Below are positions 1 to 12,190 of a DNA stretch of 64,000 nucleotides, in pieces. Origin of the DNA: Mactra quadrangularis (Eukaryota; Mollusca; Bivalvia; Venerida; Mactridae). The stretch spans positions 25,384,464 to 25,448,463 of the forward strand of contig CM046296.1 in assembly GCA_025267735.1 (NCBI GenBank), written 5' to 3'. Within the stretch, counting starts at the first letter, position 1, and each line of letters opens with the position of its first letter. The notes beneath the pieces are model-generated. The model was not told the origin of the DNA. It was given only the letters and a program-made list of their open reading frames with translations, and ran no database searches. The translations under genes and the position numbers were made by a program.

Positions 1-1143
1 TGAACGGAAAATGATCTAACAGGTGCTTCTGTAATTGTAACACATGATGAAGTTTTCCTTCGTTTGAATCAGATTTTACATTTCCGCAATATTTCATTAT
101 GTATTTGTTTATTTTCTCACTCCCGACTCTTGATGCACTAGGTCATTTATTGTTGTTATGGTGTTGATTCATTTGACAAAAAGCACGTTTAAGAAATGAT
201 ACATTATAGTTGGCTGCATCTTGTTGTAGATTTACTAAAGCAACGAACTTTGAAGTGCCAAATTCAAACAATGAGAGCTTTATTTTGGGTTAAAATACAT
301 GTAAGTAAGCGCACTCAACAAATGCCTAGGCTCTTTTCTATAACAAAAGTTTTTATCCATCCTTCAAAAGAAAAATAAATATTTGACCGATAAGTTCTAT
401 AAACAAATGGGTGTATCATAGTAACCGGTATTTTTTATTTTTCAATGACGTCACATGAAATATGGATTGAACACACAAATACCTGTGTTAGGAAATGAGG
501 AGATGCATGGCGAACAATTATTTTACAATTTCTTGACGGAACGTCACGTTTGAGGGCTAAAATCTTTAACCCTTTATTTCATGTCAAAGAACTGTTATCA
601 TGCAAAATATTGTATGGTAGATTTGAATCCTTCTCTCGAATGTTACTTGATATATTGTTAATCTTCTGTAGCGGAATTTACAATTTAATACTGTGCTTAA
701 CAATGCGGACAAAAACAATTGAGATACAGGTACATATGATATCAAGAAATGTGAGTGTTATTCATATTGAAGACGTTCGTTTTGAAAGAGATGATGTTAA
801 CAACCAAGAAAAAATGTCATATGGTGTTTGGTTTACAAAGTGGGTTTTAATTATGCAGCTGTGGCGTATTTATCTTGACGCAATACACTAAACAACACAC
901 ATTTTACTGGACTAACGAAGTCTCTGACATTGGCAATAAGACTCAGTCGTTAAATATCTTAAGATAATATATAGTCCATTTGATACAGCTAAAAAATAGG
1001 CTAACCTAAACAAAATTGCAACAGAATTTATTTTTGTACTGTGTGAAAGTTCGTATTCATAGAAGTATCAAAAAAAAGTTGCACTCAAAAATTCGAGGGG
1101 AAAGTCCTTTTTTGGAGAAAACGTTGAACATGAACAAAAATGT
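1..1143. other. Non-coding, no recognised feature
   Basis: AT-rich sequence with short open frames (for example around 550-891) that show no domain, no codon-level conservation signal and no convincing start or splice context. I see no RNA gene or mobile-element end here. Confidence 0.6.
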
Positions 1144-1249
1144 GGATTAGCTCCCTTCACAACTATCTGTTATCATATACAAATAAAAACAATTTTGGAT
1201 TAGCTCCCTTTATAACAATCTATTATCATTTACGAATGAAAACAACTGT
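1144..1249. repeat. Two diverged tandem copies of a 53-bp unit
   Basis: GGATTAGCTCCCTT begins at 1144 and again at 1197. Each copy continues through a similar stretch ending in AAAACAA, so the unit length is 53 bp. The copies differ at several positions, so the duplication is old. No function is evident. Confidence 0.7.
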
Positions 1250-2149
1250 AAAAATACAACTTATCATTCAAATTCTTTATAAATACAAAATTCAAAAAGG
1301 TCATTTTTTAATTTTTTTGGACAAATGTGTCAAAAATGACCCGTAAACGAGTCATTTATCTGTAATCTGCTTTACATGTATCTTTCACGTGCTTGTACTA
1401 TAATTAGTATAACAATAATAAATAAGAGACATAATTGTTCAGTTTTTGGATAAAAGTACTAAAATGATATCTAAAACTGCGAATTTTTGGAATCTGATCG
1501 TATACAATTTTCAAAAATCATGGTTGATAACAACTTTTAGTTTAAACTACAAATGTGTCTATAAAGGGTTTAAATGTCATTGATATGAATTTACATTGTA
1601 TCATTTGATGAACAAATGTGATATAAGTACCAACATAGTACCTAAAACTAAGACTTTCTGGAATCAGCTTCTCGTGTATCGATTGCTGAAACAGATTTAA
1701 GAGTCAACATATGCTTCCAAACAAGTTATGTAGTTCATGCTACTACACGTATGTAATACAGATGAAAAATAGGTATTACATAAATAAATATTTAAAACGT
1801 CATTTGTTACTTTTGTAACTGTTTTTACACATGAAATTTTGTAACAGTATACATTTGTTACAGAATGTACTTACTTAGGTTCTGTTTTTTAAAACCTGAG
1901 GTTTAGCTTTTGATCATTGTCACTGTCGGCATTTTCGGTATCAGAGGCTAAACTAGATATTGACACTGTGCAAATGATTGAACACTCTAGTCTGTGCTAT
2001 TACAGGAGCAGCAACTTGAATCGCAATACGGTCAACAGTACTCATAAATATCATAAATCGACTAGTTTTAAGGCAGCGGGTGAATGTTATGTATTCACTG
2101 AGCTGCGAGGGGAGTGTAGGTCAACAGCTACATCGAATCACTTTAACTT
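1250..2149. other. Non-coding, no recognised gene
   Basis: AT-rich sequence. The 1917-2150 part is less AT-rich than its surroundings and is open in one frame. It lacks an ATG start, continues straight into the transposon at 2158, and has no recognisable domain. It may be a remnant of something coding or simply an older repeat. Confidence 0.5.
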
Positions 2150-2157
2150 ATCTTCAG

Positions 2158-3719
2158 TAGAGGTGAAACGATTCAAAAATTTTCGATTCGATTCGATTTC
2201 GATTTTTCATCAAACGATTCAATTTTTCGATTCAATTCGATTTTCTACTGGAATTATATAGGACATAACAAAAAATAAATTATAAAAAGAATTAAGAAAG
2301 AGATACAACTTAAAGACAATAGAACATATATATATATATATTTAAGAACACTGCATTTTTATCTGAGGGACCTCCCTCCCGGAAGACGAAAAATTCTAAT
2401 TCTAATTCTTTAATAATACCCATTTTACAGGTATTAGTGCTTGAATAGTTAAAAATATTTAACTGCATTTTAGCATATATAAATGACAAATCGTATTATT
2501 TCCAACTTTTTAATGAAAAGTAATGCCCATGGACAAATTGTTTATTTCTCCGTACCTACATGTACGTACAAACAGTATATGACTCACGTCATTATCAAAG
2601 TAAAATTATTTATCAGTGCATCAATGCCATAATTGATGACTAGTTAAGGTTACGCTTAGACAATAAAAAATTGCAAGCATTCAGCAAATGTACATCACTA
2701 TGACCAGCTTAATTTAGTTTGTTTCAAAATATTTTCTTTTTGCTCTGGCATGATTTAAAATAATTTTCATCACTTTATATACGTTAAATTAATTTTTATC
2801 AACTCTAGGTCTATATGTATAACTTTCTTACACTAATGTTTATTTCAAAATAAAAATATTTTTGGGCTTAAATGAACGTATTAGTGAAAATATACAATTA
2901 TCTTCGGACATTTCATAGAATTCATTTCCAATTTATAGTAAATAAAATCTAACCAACCACGTTTTGCCCGATTTTAACAGTTAAGAAAAACAAATTACTA
3001 AATTACTTTATCATGCTTGATTTAATTTTGTATCATAGGGAACGAAATCGCTTCAACCATTTCGGCGTTATGTCATTCATTTTCGCGACCCACGCTAGAT
3101 AGCAATTTCATATGAATCATCTTTTGTGATTAAAAAACTTATTGTTTTCAATGTTTTCATCTTGATTTAACAAATGATGTTTAACGACGACGTTGTGAAA
3201 AGTTTAATTTGTTTTTCTTACGAAAAATCCCCCAATATTGCCGATCGTGTAAAACTAAATCGACTGGTTATATCTTGATGGCCCCTTTATCACTATATTC
3301 TATCTAAGTACCAGTCTTAGGTATATATGAATGATATCAAGCGTCTTAACTAACTCAACAACTCCATTGTCGATTTTCTGTCAGCGAGTTAATCTCCCAG
3401 CGTGTGACCGACAATAAGGTTTAATTGACATGTACGCGTAATTAACTTGTATAATTGCAGCAGGCAGTCTCACTTTTTACAACTCTTATCTGGATTAACA
3501 ATCGTCGGTCAATAAGGGAACACTATTTTAGTTTACTATAAAAATGCTTATTTTAACCTAAAAGGGGCGTTTCATTCAACTCACAAAACTACTGAAAAAG
3601 ACAGTATTTAAAAAAAGAATCGAATCGAAACTGCCTCTTCCGAATCGAATCGAACCGAACCGAATCGAGCGTTAAAAATCGCGATTCTTTGTGAACCGCG
3701 ATTAATCGTTTCACCTCTA
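2158..3719. mobile_element. Non-autonomous hAT-type DNA transposon
   Basis: A 1562-bp element bounded by 16-bp perfect terminal inverted repeats, TAGAGGTGAAACGATT at 2158-2173 and its reverse complement at 3704-3719. Immediately outside both ends is a perfect 8-bp direct repeat, ATCTTCAG (2150-2157 and 3720-3727). An 8-bp target duplication with short TIRs is the signature of the hAT superfamily. Just inside both ends are runs of GATTCGATTCGA-type motifs in opposite orientation, typical subterminal transposase-binding repeats. The interior is AT-rich and holds no frame long enough for a transposase, so the copy depends on an enzyme encoded elsewhere. The intact target duplication suggests it has not been rearranged since insertion. 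Confidence 0.88.
2326..2342. repeat. Short (TA)n microsatellite inside the hAT element
   Basis: An uninterrupted TA dinucleotide run of about 17 bases within the interior of the 2158-3719 element. Confidence 0.8.
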
Positions 3720-3727
3720 ATCTTCAG

Positions 3728-6700
3728 GGACAGACTGTGACTTAGTCTTTACAGGCTGAACATTTCCATTAACAGACTCACATCCCTTCTCTTTATGGAT
3801 TTAAGATCTTGTTGGCCTTCCATATTTGAGTCTGTATGTATACTCTTGATATGTGATATGATGTTGCGTTATATATTTGAGACAAGCTTTTAACTTGCAC
3901 ACACGATGTTGCACTAACTAATTTAGTATCAAACTTGTGCAAAGGGAGGTTGTTAGTGAGGCCAATTCATGATGAATAATAGAGCATTATGATCTCTTGC
4001 CAGGTTTGATGTCTACTTCCTTTGTGATGTCTATATATATCTGAATGGCTTCTTTGAACTCTGTGTAAGTTCTATGGATTTTAGAATTACTGATTTTACA
4101 ATGTTAAATGATGTTAAAGTTGTTTGGCATCCAATTAAGGTATGCATGAAAGAGAGAGAAGTAAACACAGCTAGTGACTTTTTTTTAAATTGAGCAAAGT
4201 CCCGTTCTCGACTATCCTTACTTTGTCTGACCTGAAGACAATGTTTTGGTCAAACAGGTTAGTACTGGCACAACAAAACCAGTCTATGATTTTCAAATAA
4301 TGACGGAGGAAATTTGCTACGTGTTACTCATACACAAGAAAGTGAGAAATCGTTTAAGCTCAAATATATAATGCTATTTTCATGTTGTTACTAAAACAAA
4401 TAATATATCAAGTTAATTAAGCTTAACTTGGTTATCATTTCGTTTTTTAAACAATTCTAAGAGATAACATTAATTTGGTGAGTTTAAAGTTTCGTACTCA
4501 GCGCTCAGACAACAAAAATATCGTGACACTAAATTTAACACTAAACATGGTCAATTTGGTCCCAACGCGCTACCGTAGTAAAATATTTCTATTTTTCAAG
4601 GTCGTCACCGAAAACGGTATTTTTAATGAATTTTCTGCCATATATAAAATCAATTAAATGTAGGTATATAGGTTCACATCGGAAAATCAAGTCAAAATCA
4701 AAATACTACCGGCATCCATTACCTTTTGAGACCCAATATTTACTGCGGGACAGAAGTACGAAAGCATTGCAGCACCTTGTAATATAACTAGAAAATGAAT
4801 TATTTCAAATTCATTTTTCATCACTTTCCCCTCGTTATTTGGAGTGCAACTTTCTTTATTTTATTGATGGTCTTTCGCACAGTATAAACATATTTTCTGT
4901 TGCAATTTTGTCTAGGTCAAAAGCTGTATTGAATGGACTAATAATACGATAATGTTTTTGTATGAAAGACGATAATATGATAATCGCCTTTGAGTGTTTC
5001 TGTCATAGCGAATGTGAATATATTTATAACTTATAACACGAATATGCGGATTTAAAAGACGAGATTTAATAATTTGCAGTACAAATACGATGTTCAAAGA
5101 TATGGGAACAATGTCTTCGCCGATAGTACAATCAAAGTACAATGTCCATGATTTAGTTCACTAGCCTATACTTTTTTAAATAATAGCTTTTAAGTTGAAC
5201 TCAAAACCATAATTACAATGCACGTTGATGATAATCATAGTAATGTTGTATCACTCACTACATTATTCAAACAGTGAAGATTGATTGAACAAAATTGTAC
5301 TACAGAAGTCTTTTTATTCTCTAGTAGACAGATTTTCAATGTATTCAGATGGCATTACAATAATAACCATAATGTTATTCAATGTAATCATATTAAATAA
5401 CACAAAACACCAAGTTTTCTAACATCTGATCACAGCTAAGCTTAATCGTATGTTGGGCAGTTACATAATCTTATGATAGATGAGGAATGGGATACTGTTG
5501 CTCGTACGTTTGTACTTTAGAGGAGACTATCTTGTCTTATTTTTAGGTTACTCATCTGTGTATCCAAACAGGTTATACAACATCACATTTGATCGATGCT
5601 ATAGTCGGGTTTAAAAATGTAACCATGTTATCTATAAGTCTGGCTATACATTTCATTTGTAAACAGTCGCACCTAAGATAGCTATTCGTCGATGAAATTT
5701 GCTACGAAAACGATCTTATTAAAGCATGGTAGACTGGCAAGCCTCCTGCTATTGAAATGGGAAGGTTTTGCGCATAGAATACGCGAGACATTAATAATTA
5801 TATATGTTAAATATCTTGAGTATATCTTGAAAGAAATGTCTGCTTTTACAGGGAAAAGATTTAAATTAATTTCTTGAAATAAATTTCTTGTCGCACTTCC
5901 TGAATTAACCAGTTAAGTAGGATATAATTACAGCTGCCGAAATATTTTAAGTATATAATTCATACATAGCAAACTGAATTAAGCAACATATCCATCATTT
6001 GAGACAAGATAATTAATGTAATAACCATGTCGGTTATGTGCTGATATAGCGAAAGTGTTATAAATGGCGATGTTTTAAAAACGGTTATATTCATAAATAG
6101 AGTAATCACGTAAATGATTTCATACGAAGGCGCCATAAAAAAATTCAAGAGTCTGTTTTTTATTACAATAATTAAAACAACAAAATGTATGTTGAAAGAG
6201 ATTTATGTAAATAAATGCTCGGTCGTTCTAAACGCAATGTTTAAACCCGTTCAAAATAAGTTATTTAATATACATGTACTCTTGTTATACTCATATAAGT
6301 TGTCTCGTTTCTTAGACTTAGTATATTTGAAGTATTTTTACTTAAACGTAATTTATTACTTTTGTAAAATCGTATACTTATTTTGATGGTCATTGTTAAT
6401 TGATTATTTACTAGCTTTTTACCTGTGGTTTCCACAAGTGATTCGTCTGAATGAAAATGTTCCATAACGATAACTTTGTGGAGCAAAAAAAGAACACAAG
6501 ATAATTATGTTAAAACAGAGACCGGAAAGATTATTTGATGTGCCGGTTGCTTCTTGTAACAAGATGAAAGTGACAAACATCGTAAAATTAAAGGAAAATC
6601 GTTGCATTAATAATAACAAAGAACACCATTAATTTGAATTCAAATAAACTTTATGACATAAGAGTCCAAAGCGTTGTTGACACTTTGTCTTTTTTGCTCA

Positions 6701-7128
6701 GTGTCAATGTCCTCTCGTGTATGTCTACTTCTCGTAACTTTGTCGAGTTTTTTTTTTAATTCATACAATGATATTACCAATAAATCTTCAATAAGTTGTT
6801 ATTACATAAAACATTCAAAGCGAGTTGTTTCAATCATCGCCTACATATTCGTTTATTACTTCATATTTTTTAGAGATTAAGCATCAGCTGCTTAATGTTT
6901 ACAATACTAAAGGTCGGCCAGGCAATTATTTTGAAGTGCTACCGTGGGTATAATAAGTTTATGTACAACAGCATTACTTGTACAGTCAAATGGATTATGT
7001 CGTTGGCAATGACATTTGATTGGATCTAAACGAAGATAAAATGTTGACAAAGATTTGAAATTTTACGTATTCCTATATAACGCGCTAATAATGACTGAAA
7101 GGTTTAAATATTAGCAGATGATACCCAT
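3728..7128. other. Non-coding stretch, nothing recognised
   Basis: About 3.4 kb of AT-rich DNA. Open frames at 4475-4657, 4912-5142, 5692-5877, 5960-6619 and 6674-6880 overlap one another on both strands. Their composition is typical of translated AT-rich non-coding DNA (rich in Ile, Phe, Tyr, Lys and Asn). No repeat boundary or RNA gene was recognised. Confidence 0.6.
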
Positions 7129-7852
7129 TAGCGGATCCAGGATTTCGTATTTGAGGGCGGTAAATGAACAAGCAGACTGAGGGTCCTGGGGTCGTAAGGG
7201 TCTCAGGTGGGTCCAGGGCAAAGCTCTGATAATTTTAAGGGAGTCGGGCACATTTCCACTACCTCAACTATTCTTTCTCCAGGGTATAAAATAAAAAGCA
7301 TCTAGATATATAATTTTCTAACAGCCGTTGGAACCTTTTCTCATAATCTAATCATAACTTTTATCACTTTTACTTTATCACTATAAAATGCATGGTTGGG
7401 GGACGCGCGGGCACTGATGCTGTTGGATGTTCGGGCAGGAGTCTTGAATTAGAGTCCAACTTAGCACCTCGTAATCATGGATTTTCGGGGCATTGGCCTG
7501 ATTCCTCATCGACCATTTGGCTGCCGTTCTACCAACAATCCATTATCTCTTATTCACAATTTTTTACAGTTGAAAATTCACTGGTTTTGTTGTTGTTGTC
7601 GTTTCTGAACTACTATGAGCACTTTATTGATCACACATTCTTAGTTTCATATTACTCTTCTATTTATGTTTTTTTATATATTTTATCATCTCTTAATCAT
7701 TTTCATTTTCGATTTCATTCAAATTCGTTTTTCCTAATTATGCATATGCCTGTGAAGCGCTTTTGAACATATATTCAATATGAAAAGAGCGCTAAACAAA
7801 TGCGATATATAATATAATGTTAAAATTTTACAAATTCAAGAAGGAAACTTTT

Positions 7853-7887
7853 GTAAAATGTACAGATATCGGAACGTGCAAGTTGTC
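7853..7887 (+). repeat. Left arm of internal inverted repeat
   Basis: About 33 bp containing GTACAGATATCGGAACG followed by TGCAAGTT. It matches the reverse complement of 9982-10015 at roughly 28 of 33 positions by hand alignment. The two arms enclose the ACACG-rich interior. Confidence 0.7.
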
Positions 7888-8195
7888 ACACGGTACGGAC
7901 GGTACACGCACGTTATACGAACACGGACTGCACGTTACACAATACACGAGCACGTTAGATAGCTTGATTTGCGGTAAAATACACGATTCCGAGTCTCGAT
8001 ACACGTTTGACACGATTGTTCGAGTTCCTCGGCTTTTTTTCGCCCAGAGAAAAACGTTTCAACGACGACACGTTAAACGATTAATGCGTCTCAAATGTAG
8101 ATTGAAAACAAAAAATATTTTTCTGTTTCGTCGTGAATATGTAACTAAACAATATAAGTTTTGTTAAATTTATTGAAAATCGAGTTTACCTGCTC

Positions 8196-9175
8196 AAATT
8201 CTTAAAAACAAAATGTTACAAGTTGGCTTAAATCAAATTTAAATTCACGCATACGATTGTCAACTTCGAAATCACACGATAGATAAAGAAATTAAAATTT
8301 AAATATGTTACATTGGTTCATTACACAGTTAAGCGTGATTGTAAAATATAATATTGTATCAATAAATTTATTGAATATCAACATTTTAAGTAGAAATTAA
8401 GGTACACGATAGGCGGGCAGTCAATACACGATAGACAAAAAAGAACACGATTGATAATATTTTGTAAAAAAATTAAATTAGTACACGGTGTACAACAAAA
8501 ATACAAACTGTATAATAAAGAATATTATTACTGTCAAAATAATTTAATGTCATTCTTAGTAAGTTTGTTTTAATCGAATTAAAAACCACGCAAAGCCGAT
8601 CAACTCACACGATTGATAAAAGTACACGTTTAAAGTTTTTTTCCTTTGTTTTCTTCAAGTCATTCATTGAGAAAAGATGTCATAATTGTATGTTAATTAT
8701 ATGTTTCAAAAGTTAAACACAGTCTTAGCTTGATTGTAAAAATATAAGCAAGTCATATAGTATAGATTATTTTATTGAATATCGACATTTTAGTAGAAAT
8801 TAAGGTACACGATAGGCGAGCCGTCATTACACGATAGACAAAGAAGAACACAATTGATATTTTTTTATCAAACAAATTATGTAAGTACTTGATGTATAAC
8901 AAAAATACAAACTGTAGAATAAAGAATACCATTACTGTCAAAAATTGTTTATGTCATTCTTTGTAAGTTGGCTTTATTCAGATTTAAAACCACACACACG
9001 ATAGCCGGCGAAACCCACAAGATAGAAAAAGAAATACACGTTTCAAGTTTTTTCTCTGTTTTATTTTCAAGCCATTCATGGTGAAAAATACTTTGAATTA
9101 GTATATTTTTTTAAAACACAGTCTACGCGTGATTAAAAAATATAAGCATGTCATATTGTATAATGGTCGCCTTTT
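8196..9175. repeat. Tandem repeat of ~396-bp unit, about 2.4 copies
   Basis: The landmark ACACAGTNTANGCNTGATT recurs at 8323, 8717 and 9116, giving periods of 394 and 399 bp. Between landmarks the order of motifs is the same: TTGAATATCNACATTTTA, AAATTAAGGTACACGATAGGCG, ACACGATAGACAAA, ACAAAAATACAAACTGTA, TTACTGTCAAAA, GTCATTCTT, then a GTAAGTT-type start and an ACACGTTT or similar segment. The portion before 8323 is a partial upstream copy. The unit does not encode a continuous frame, and divergence between copies (including indels) implies an old array. Confidence 0.8.
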
Positions 9176-9981
9176 TAGTAGTATGTATACTAGATATAAA
9201 CGTTTACATGCAGTGCTTGCGTGAAGACGCGGTATTAAGACAGTACACACACCGTGTTAACTTACTATTTTATGCCGACAACAAAATCGATATTTAAATA
9301 ACAAGTTTTACATATAAAACGCGAATATGAGTGAATAATACGAATAAACTTTAAAAACTAAATTATTTAATTCACTTTAAGAATTAAAACAATGATGACT
9401 TTTTTAATCATATAGAGTCGTGATAAATGACCAAGTGAGATGTCAATTATAACAGTTTGTTTACTAAACGCTTTAGCCACTGACAAACAAAGAAATGTTT
9501 GATGATTAAGATAAATGAAAGCATGTGTTTACATTTTAAATATAATAATATTATAACGATTATTTTAATTTAGTAACAACATTTCGGTTGGGCCGTAATT
9601 TAATTGACCGCAGATTGGTCCGGTATGAGCCGCAGTTTATCTACGTACGGAATTTTGAACAGGAATTTCCGGTTTAAACATAGTCAACATTTATTCTACA
9701 CTCAACTTAATGAATGGCGGTTTTTCTTTTTGTTTACGGATGATGATTTGTCGACAATGTATGAGTATTTAATACACTTATACGTATGGATTTGTCAATA
9801 TCTCGGGCACACGATACACGATAATAAAACGCAAAATCACAATATCTCGGACCGATTTTTACCGTGTATTTACACGATGAGCGGTCTACACGTTACACGA
9901 TTGAAATACACGGTGAATTATACACGCACACGGTATGAATGATACACGCACGATACACGCACGATACACGCAAATTTCGGA

Positions 9982-10015
9982 AACTTGCACGATCCGAGAT
10001 CTGTACGTTTTGTCA
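9982..10015 (-). repeat. Right arm of internal inverted repeat
   Basis: It contains AACTTGCACGATCCGAG followed by ATCTGTACG, the inverted partner of 7853-7887. Just before it (9941-9970) is a perfect short tandem of ACGATACACGC units. Confidence 0.7.
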
Positions 10016-10074
10016 TTGTATTATTATACACCCAGTGCGCCGGTCCGCCCCCTGCATCTGCCTATGATACTCAT

Positions 10075-11918
10075 GAAAATAATAAATGTCTTATTATCGC
10101 ATCTATTAATTTTGAAAGTCGTTATTTACTAAGCTTTCGTCTATTTTGTCTTTAATATATTTAGAGTTGTATGTTTAATACAACTAATTATACACCAGCT
10201 CTACTCAATTAGATTATCTGAAGAAACAAAACATAGGTGTAGAAGTAAATAGTTACCATTTTTTTATGAAGAATGAAAAGTCAAAAGTAATATTACAACA
10301 AAAAAAATGCAATTTTTCAATATGAGTATACATGTATTGCAAAAAATTGTTTATATGTTTGTCTTACACTTACATTTCGATTTATGACTTTCATCGGGCG
10401 ATTGAATGTTGACGTGTTTGTTGCGAGGAGGTATACAATCACATTATACTAAATTAGTTTCTAAAAAGTCGCTTTAAGTTAACAAAATTTAATATCGTGA
10501 GCATTAGAAACAAAAAATCGTGGATTTGTTGCCGATATATAATTGCCAAATGTAATATATGTTAGTGTATCATAGTTGTTTCAAACTTATTCAAAGTTTG
10601 TTTTCGCTAAGAAAAAGCCAAACCTGAAGCCAAACAAATATAAAATTAAACAATTATACTGAATATCATGGGTTTAGTTTGGAACTTTTTATTGCCTAAC
10701 AGAAATAGATTGTCGTTGAAATGATTTTTCTATAGGAACCATTTTTGTAATGATGCGTCTGTAAATACATTATTATGTTCTATATTGCTAACTTTTGCTT
10801 ACGGACTTTGTTAAAGTCAAATAATGTTTTGTAATATTTTCTGTCTATCTTGCTGCAAACATTAACACAAATCATCATGTTCTCATGAAATATTCAATTT
10901 ACAAGACAAAATATAAAAGCATAATTTTACATATTTGATAATAATGAATTATAATACATAAGTAGCTCACGAATTAGATTCGCAACACAGATTTATGCCT
11001 TAAATGTTCACAAAGTATTCTTATTAAGCGATAGTTTGTAAAACGTTCAGCGGAGGCTTCAGCTATTCGTGATTTTAATTGTATTTGTTTATATTATTCC
11101 TATAGGTCTTTACTTTTTTCACATCATTACAAGTCCTAACAGTTATTTAAACCATTGTTTAGTTATCATGTTGTTCTTGTATTCATATTCAGTTTTGTCA
11201 TTATAAAGTTAATCTATAATGGAAATGTCTTTAACAACTGCTAGCTACCAGATTTTTGATTAACATTATATTAACATTATTATTATATGTGAAACTATAC
11301 TTTACAAAAAATCATAAAAATATCTGGTCATCATCTTTAAATCATTCCTTATTCGTAATCATCTTAAGTGACCAGTGAAAACAACCTTTGTAATAGTTTA
11401 AAATAATAAGGCTTGTAAGGAATGCTGTCATTTTAACCGCCATACTTTATTTCACCACTAGTTATTATGTGATGTATCATAAGCTTTAACTTTTCTCAAG
11501 ATTTTTTTTCAACTTTTTTCAACAGGTTTCAAATGCGAAGATGCAATGTAGCCTATTCTTATTTCAAAGGCTATTTATATTTTAAAGAGAATAAGAAGAA
11601 ATCTTAATAATTTGTTTGTTGTTTGTGGATCAAAGCACATAGAAAGGGAAATGGTAATGTCTGGTTAAGCATACGTTGTTACATGTAAGTATTTAGCTGT
11701 TAGGACAGCAAATATGACAGAAAATGTGAAATGTTTAATGTGTCTTCAAGACAAGATCAATTTGTTCCTATAAGAAAATATATTTGGCAATATATAATTT
11801 GTGAACAGATGATACATTGACCGAAAATATCAATCCAAACACAAAATTCGCAGATACTAGTAAGGTTTTATCAGATATACAAATGTAATGACATTTATAG
11901 TCTAAGTTTCATGCCTTC
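10075..11918. other. Non-coding, nothing recognised
   Basis: AT-rich DNA without an open frame of note. No repeat ends, RNA gene or splice-flanked coding segment seen. Confidence 0.6.
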
Positions 11919-12190
11919 GCTCTACGCCTACTTTAGAGCTGTTACCTCTTGTCATGGGCTACTGGTATCTATCTATTAATTTCCCTGAGGAGTCTTTTCT
12001 CCGCTTAATAGTGCAGCCGACAAATTGGCGCAACGGAATTATACCACCATCTCAGGTACCTATTTACACCTCGGTGGAGTGAAGCAATCGCTGGTTAATT
12101 TCTTGCTCATGGAAATTAGCAGTGCCCTAGTGGGTTTCGAACTCAGGACCTCTCGATCCCTAAGCGCGCGCCCTACCACTGGACTTCTAT
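11919..12190 (-). repeat. tRNA-derived SINE, minus strand
   Basis: Read on the minus strand, the right end (about 12186-12121) has a tRNA-like head. It contains an A-box-like GTCCAGTGGTAGGGCGC and a B-box-like GAGTTCGAAACCC about 35 bp downstream, the spacing of an RNA polymerase III type 2 promoter. The body that follows (12120 down to about 11920) is less AT-rich than its surroundings. It includes a block around 12050-12090 (AGGTACCTATTTACACC, GGTGGAGTGAAGCAA) of the kind I associate with conserved central domains of invertebrate SINEs such as the Nin-domain/Meta-SINE group. That name is from memory and unverified. The left boundary is approximate and no target duplication was found. Confidence 0.65.

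Larger units (their letters stand above)
7129..10064. mobile_element. Candidate 2.9-kb TIR element with ACACG-rich interior
   Basis: The left end reads TAGCGGATCCAGG from 7129. The right end reads CCTGCATCTGCCTA up to 10064, whose reverse complement TAGGCAGATGCAGG resembles the left end. Outside the ends are TGATACCCAT (7119-7128) and TGATACTCAT (10065-10074), a 10-bp direct repeat with one mismatch, as expected of a decayed target-site duplication of 8-10 bp (hAT or Mutator-like; not decided). A second inverted pair lies inside: CGGAACGTGCAAGTT near 7870 and its counterpart near 9985-10013. The interior carries a ~396-bp tandem repeat and about 30 copies of ACACG on the + strand. Open frames at 7392-7766, 7817-8167 and 9604-9942 have no recognisable domain, so no transposase can be claimed. 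Alternatively this is two nested repeats. Confidence 0.55.

Noticed and set aside
1917..2261. Coding gene across the left end of the hAT element
   Set aside because: No ATG, no domain, and the last part is transposon subterminal repeat. Joining the empty site gives only a very short frame on the minus strand.
7392..8167. Transposase for the 7.1-10.1 kb element
   Set aside because: The frames at 7392-7766 and 7817-8167 show no catalytic motif, zinc finger or dimerisation domain, and the second is just the translated ACACG-rich repeat.
8196..9970. CRISPR-like array or telomeric repeat
   Set aside because: The repeated ACACG units are short, irregularly spaced and diverged, in a eukaryotic context. 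The ~396-bp period is a tandem duplication, not repeat-spacer structure.
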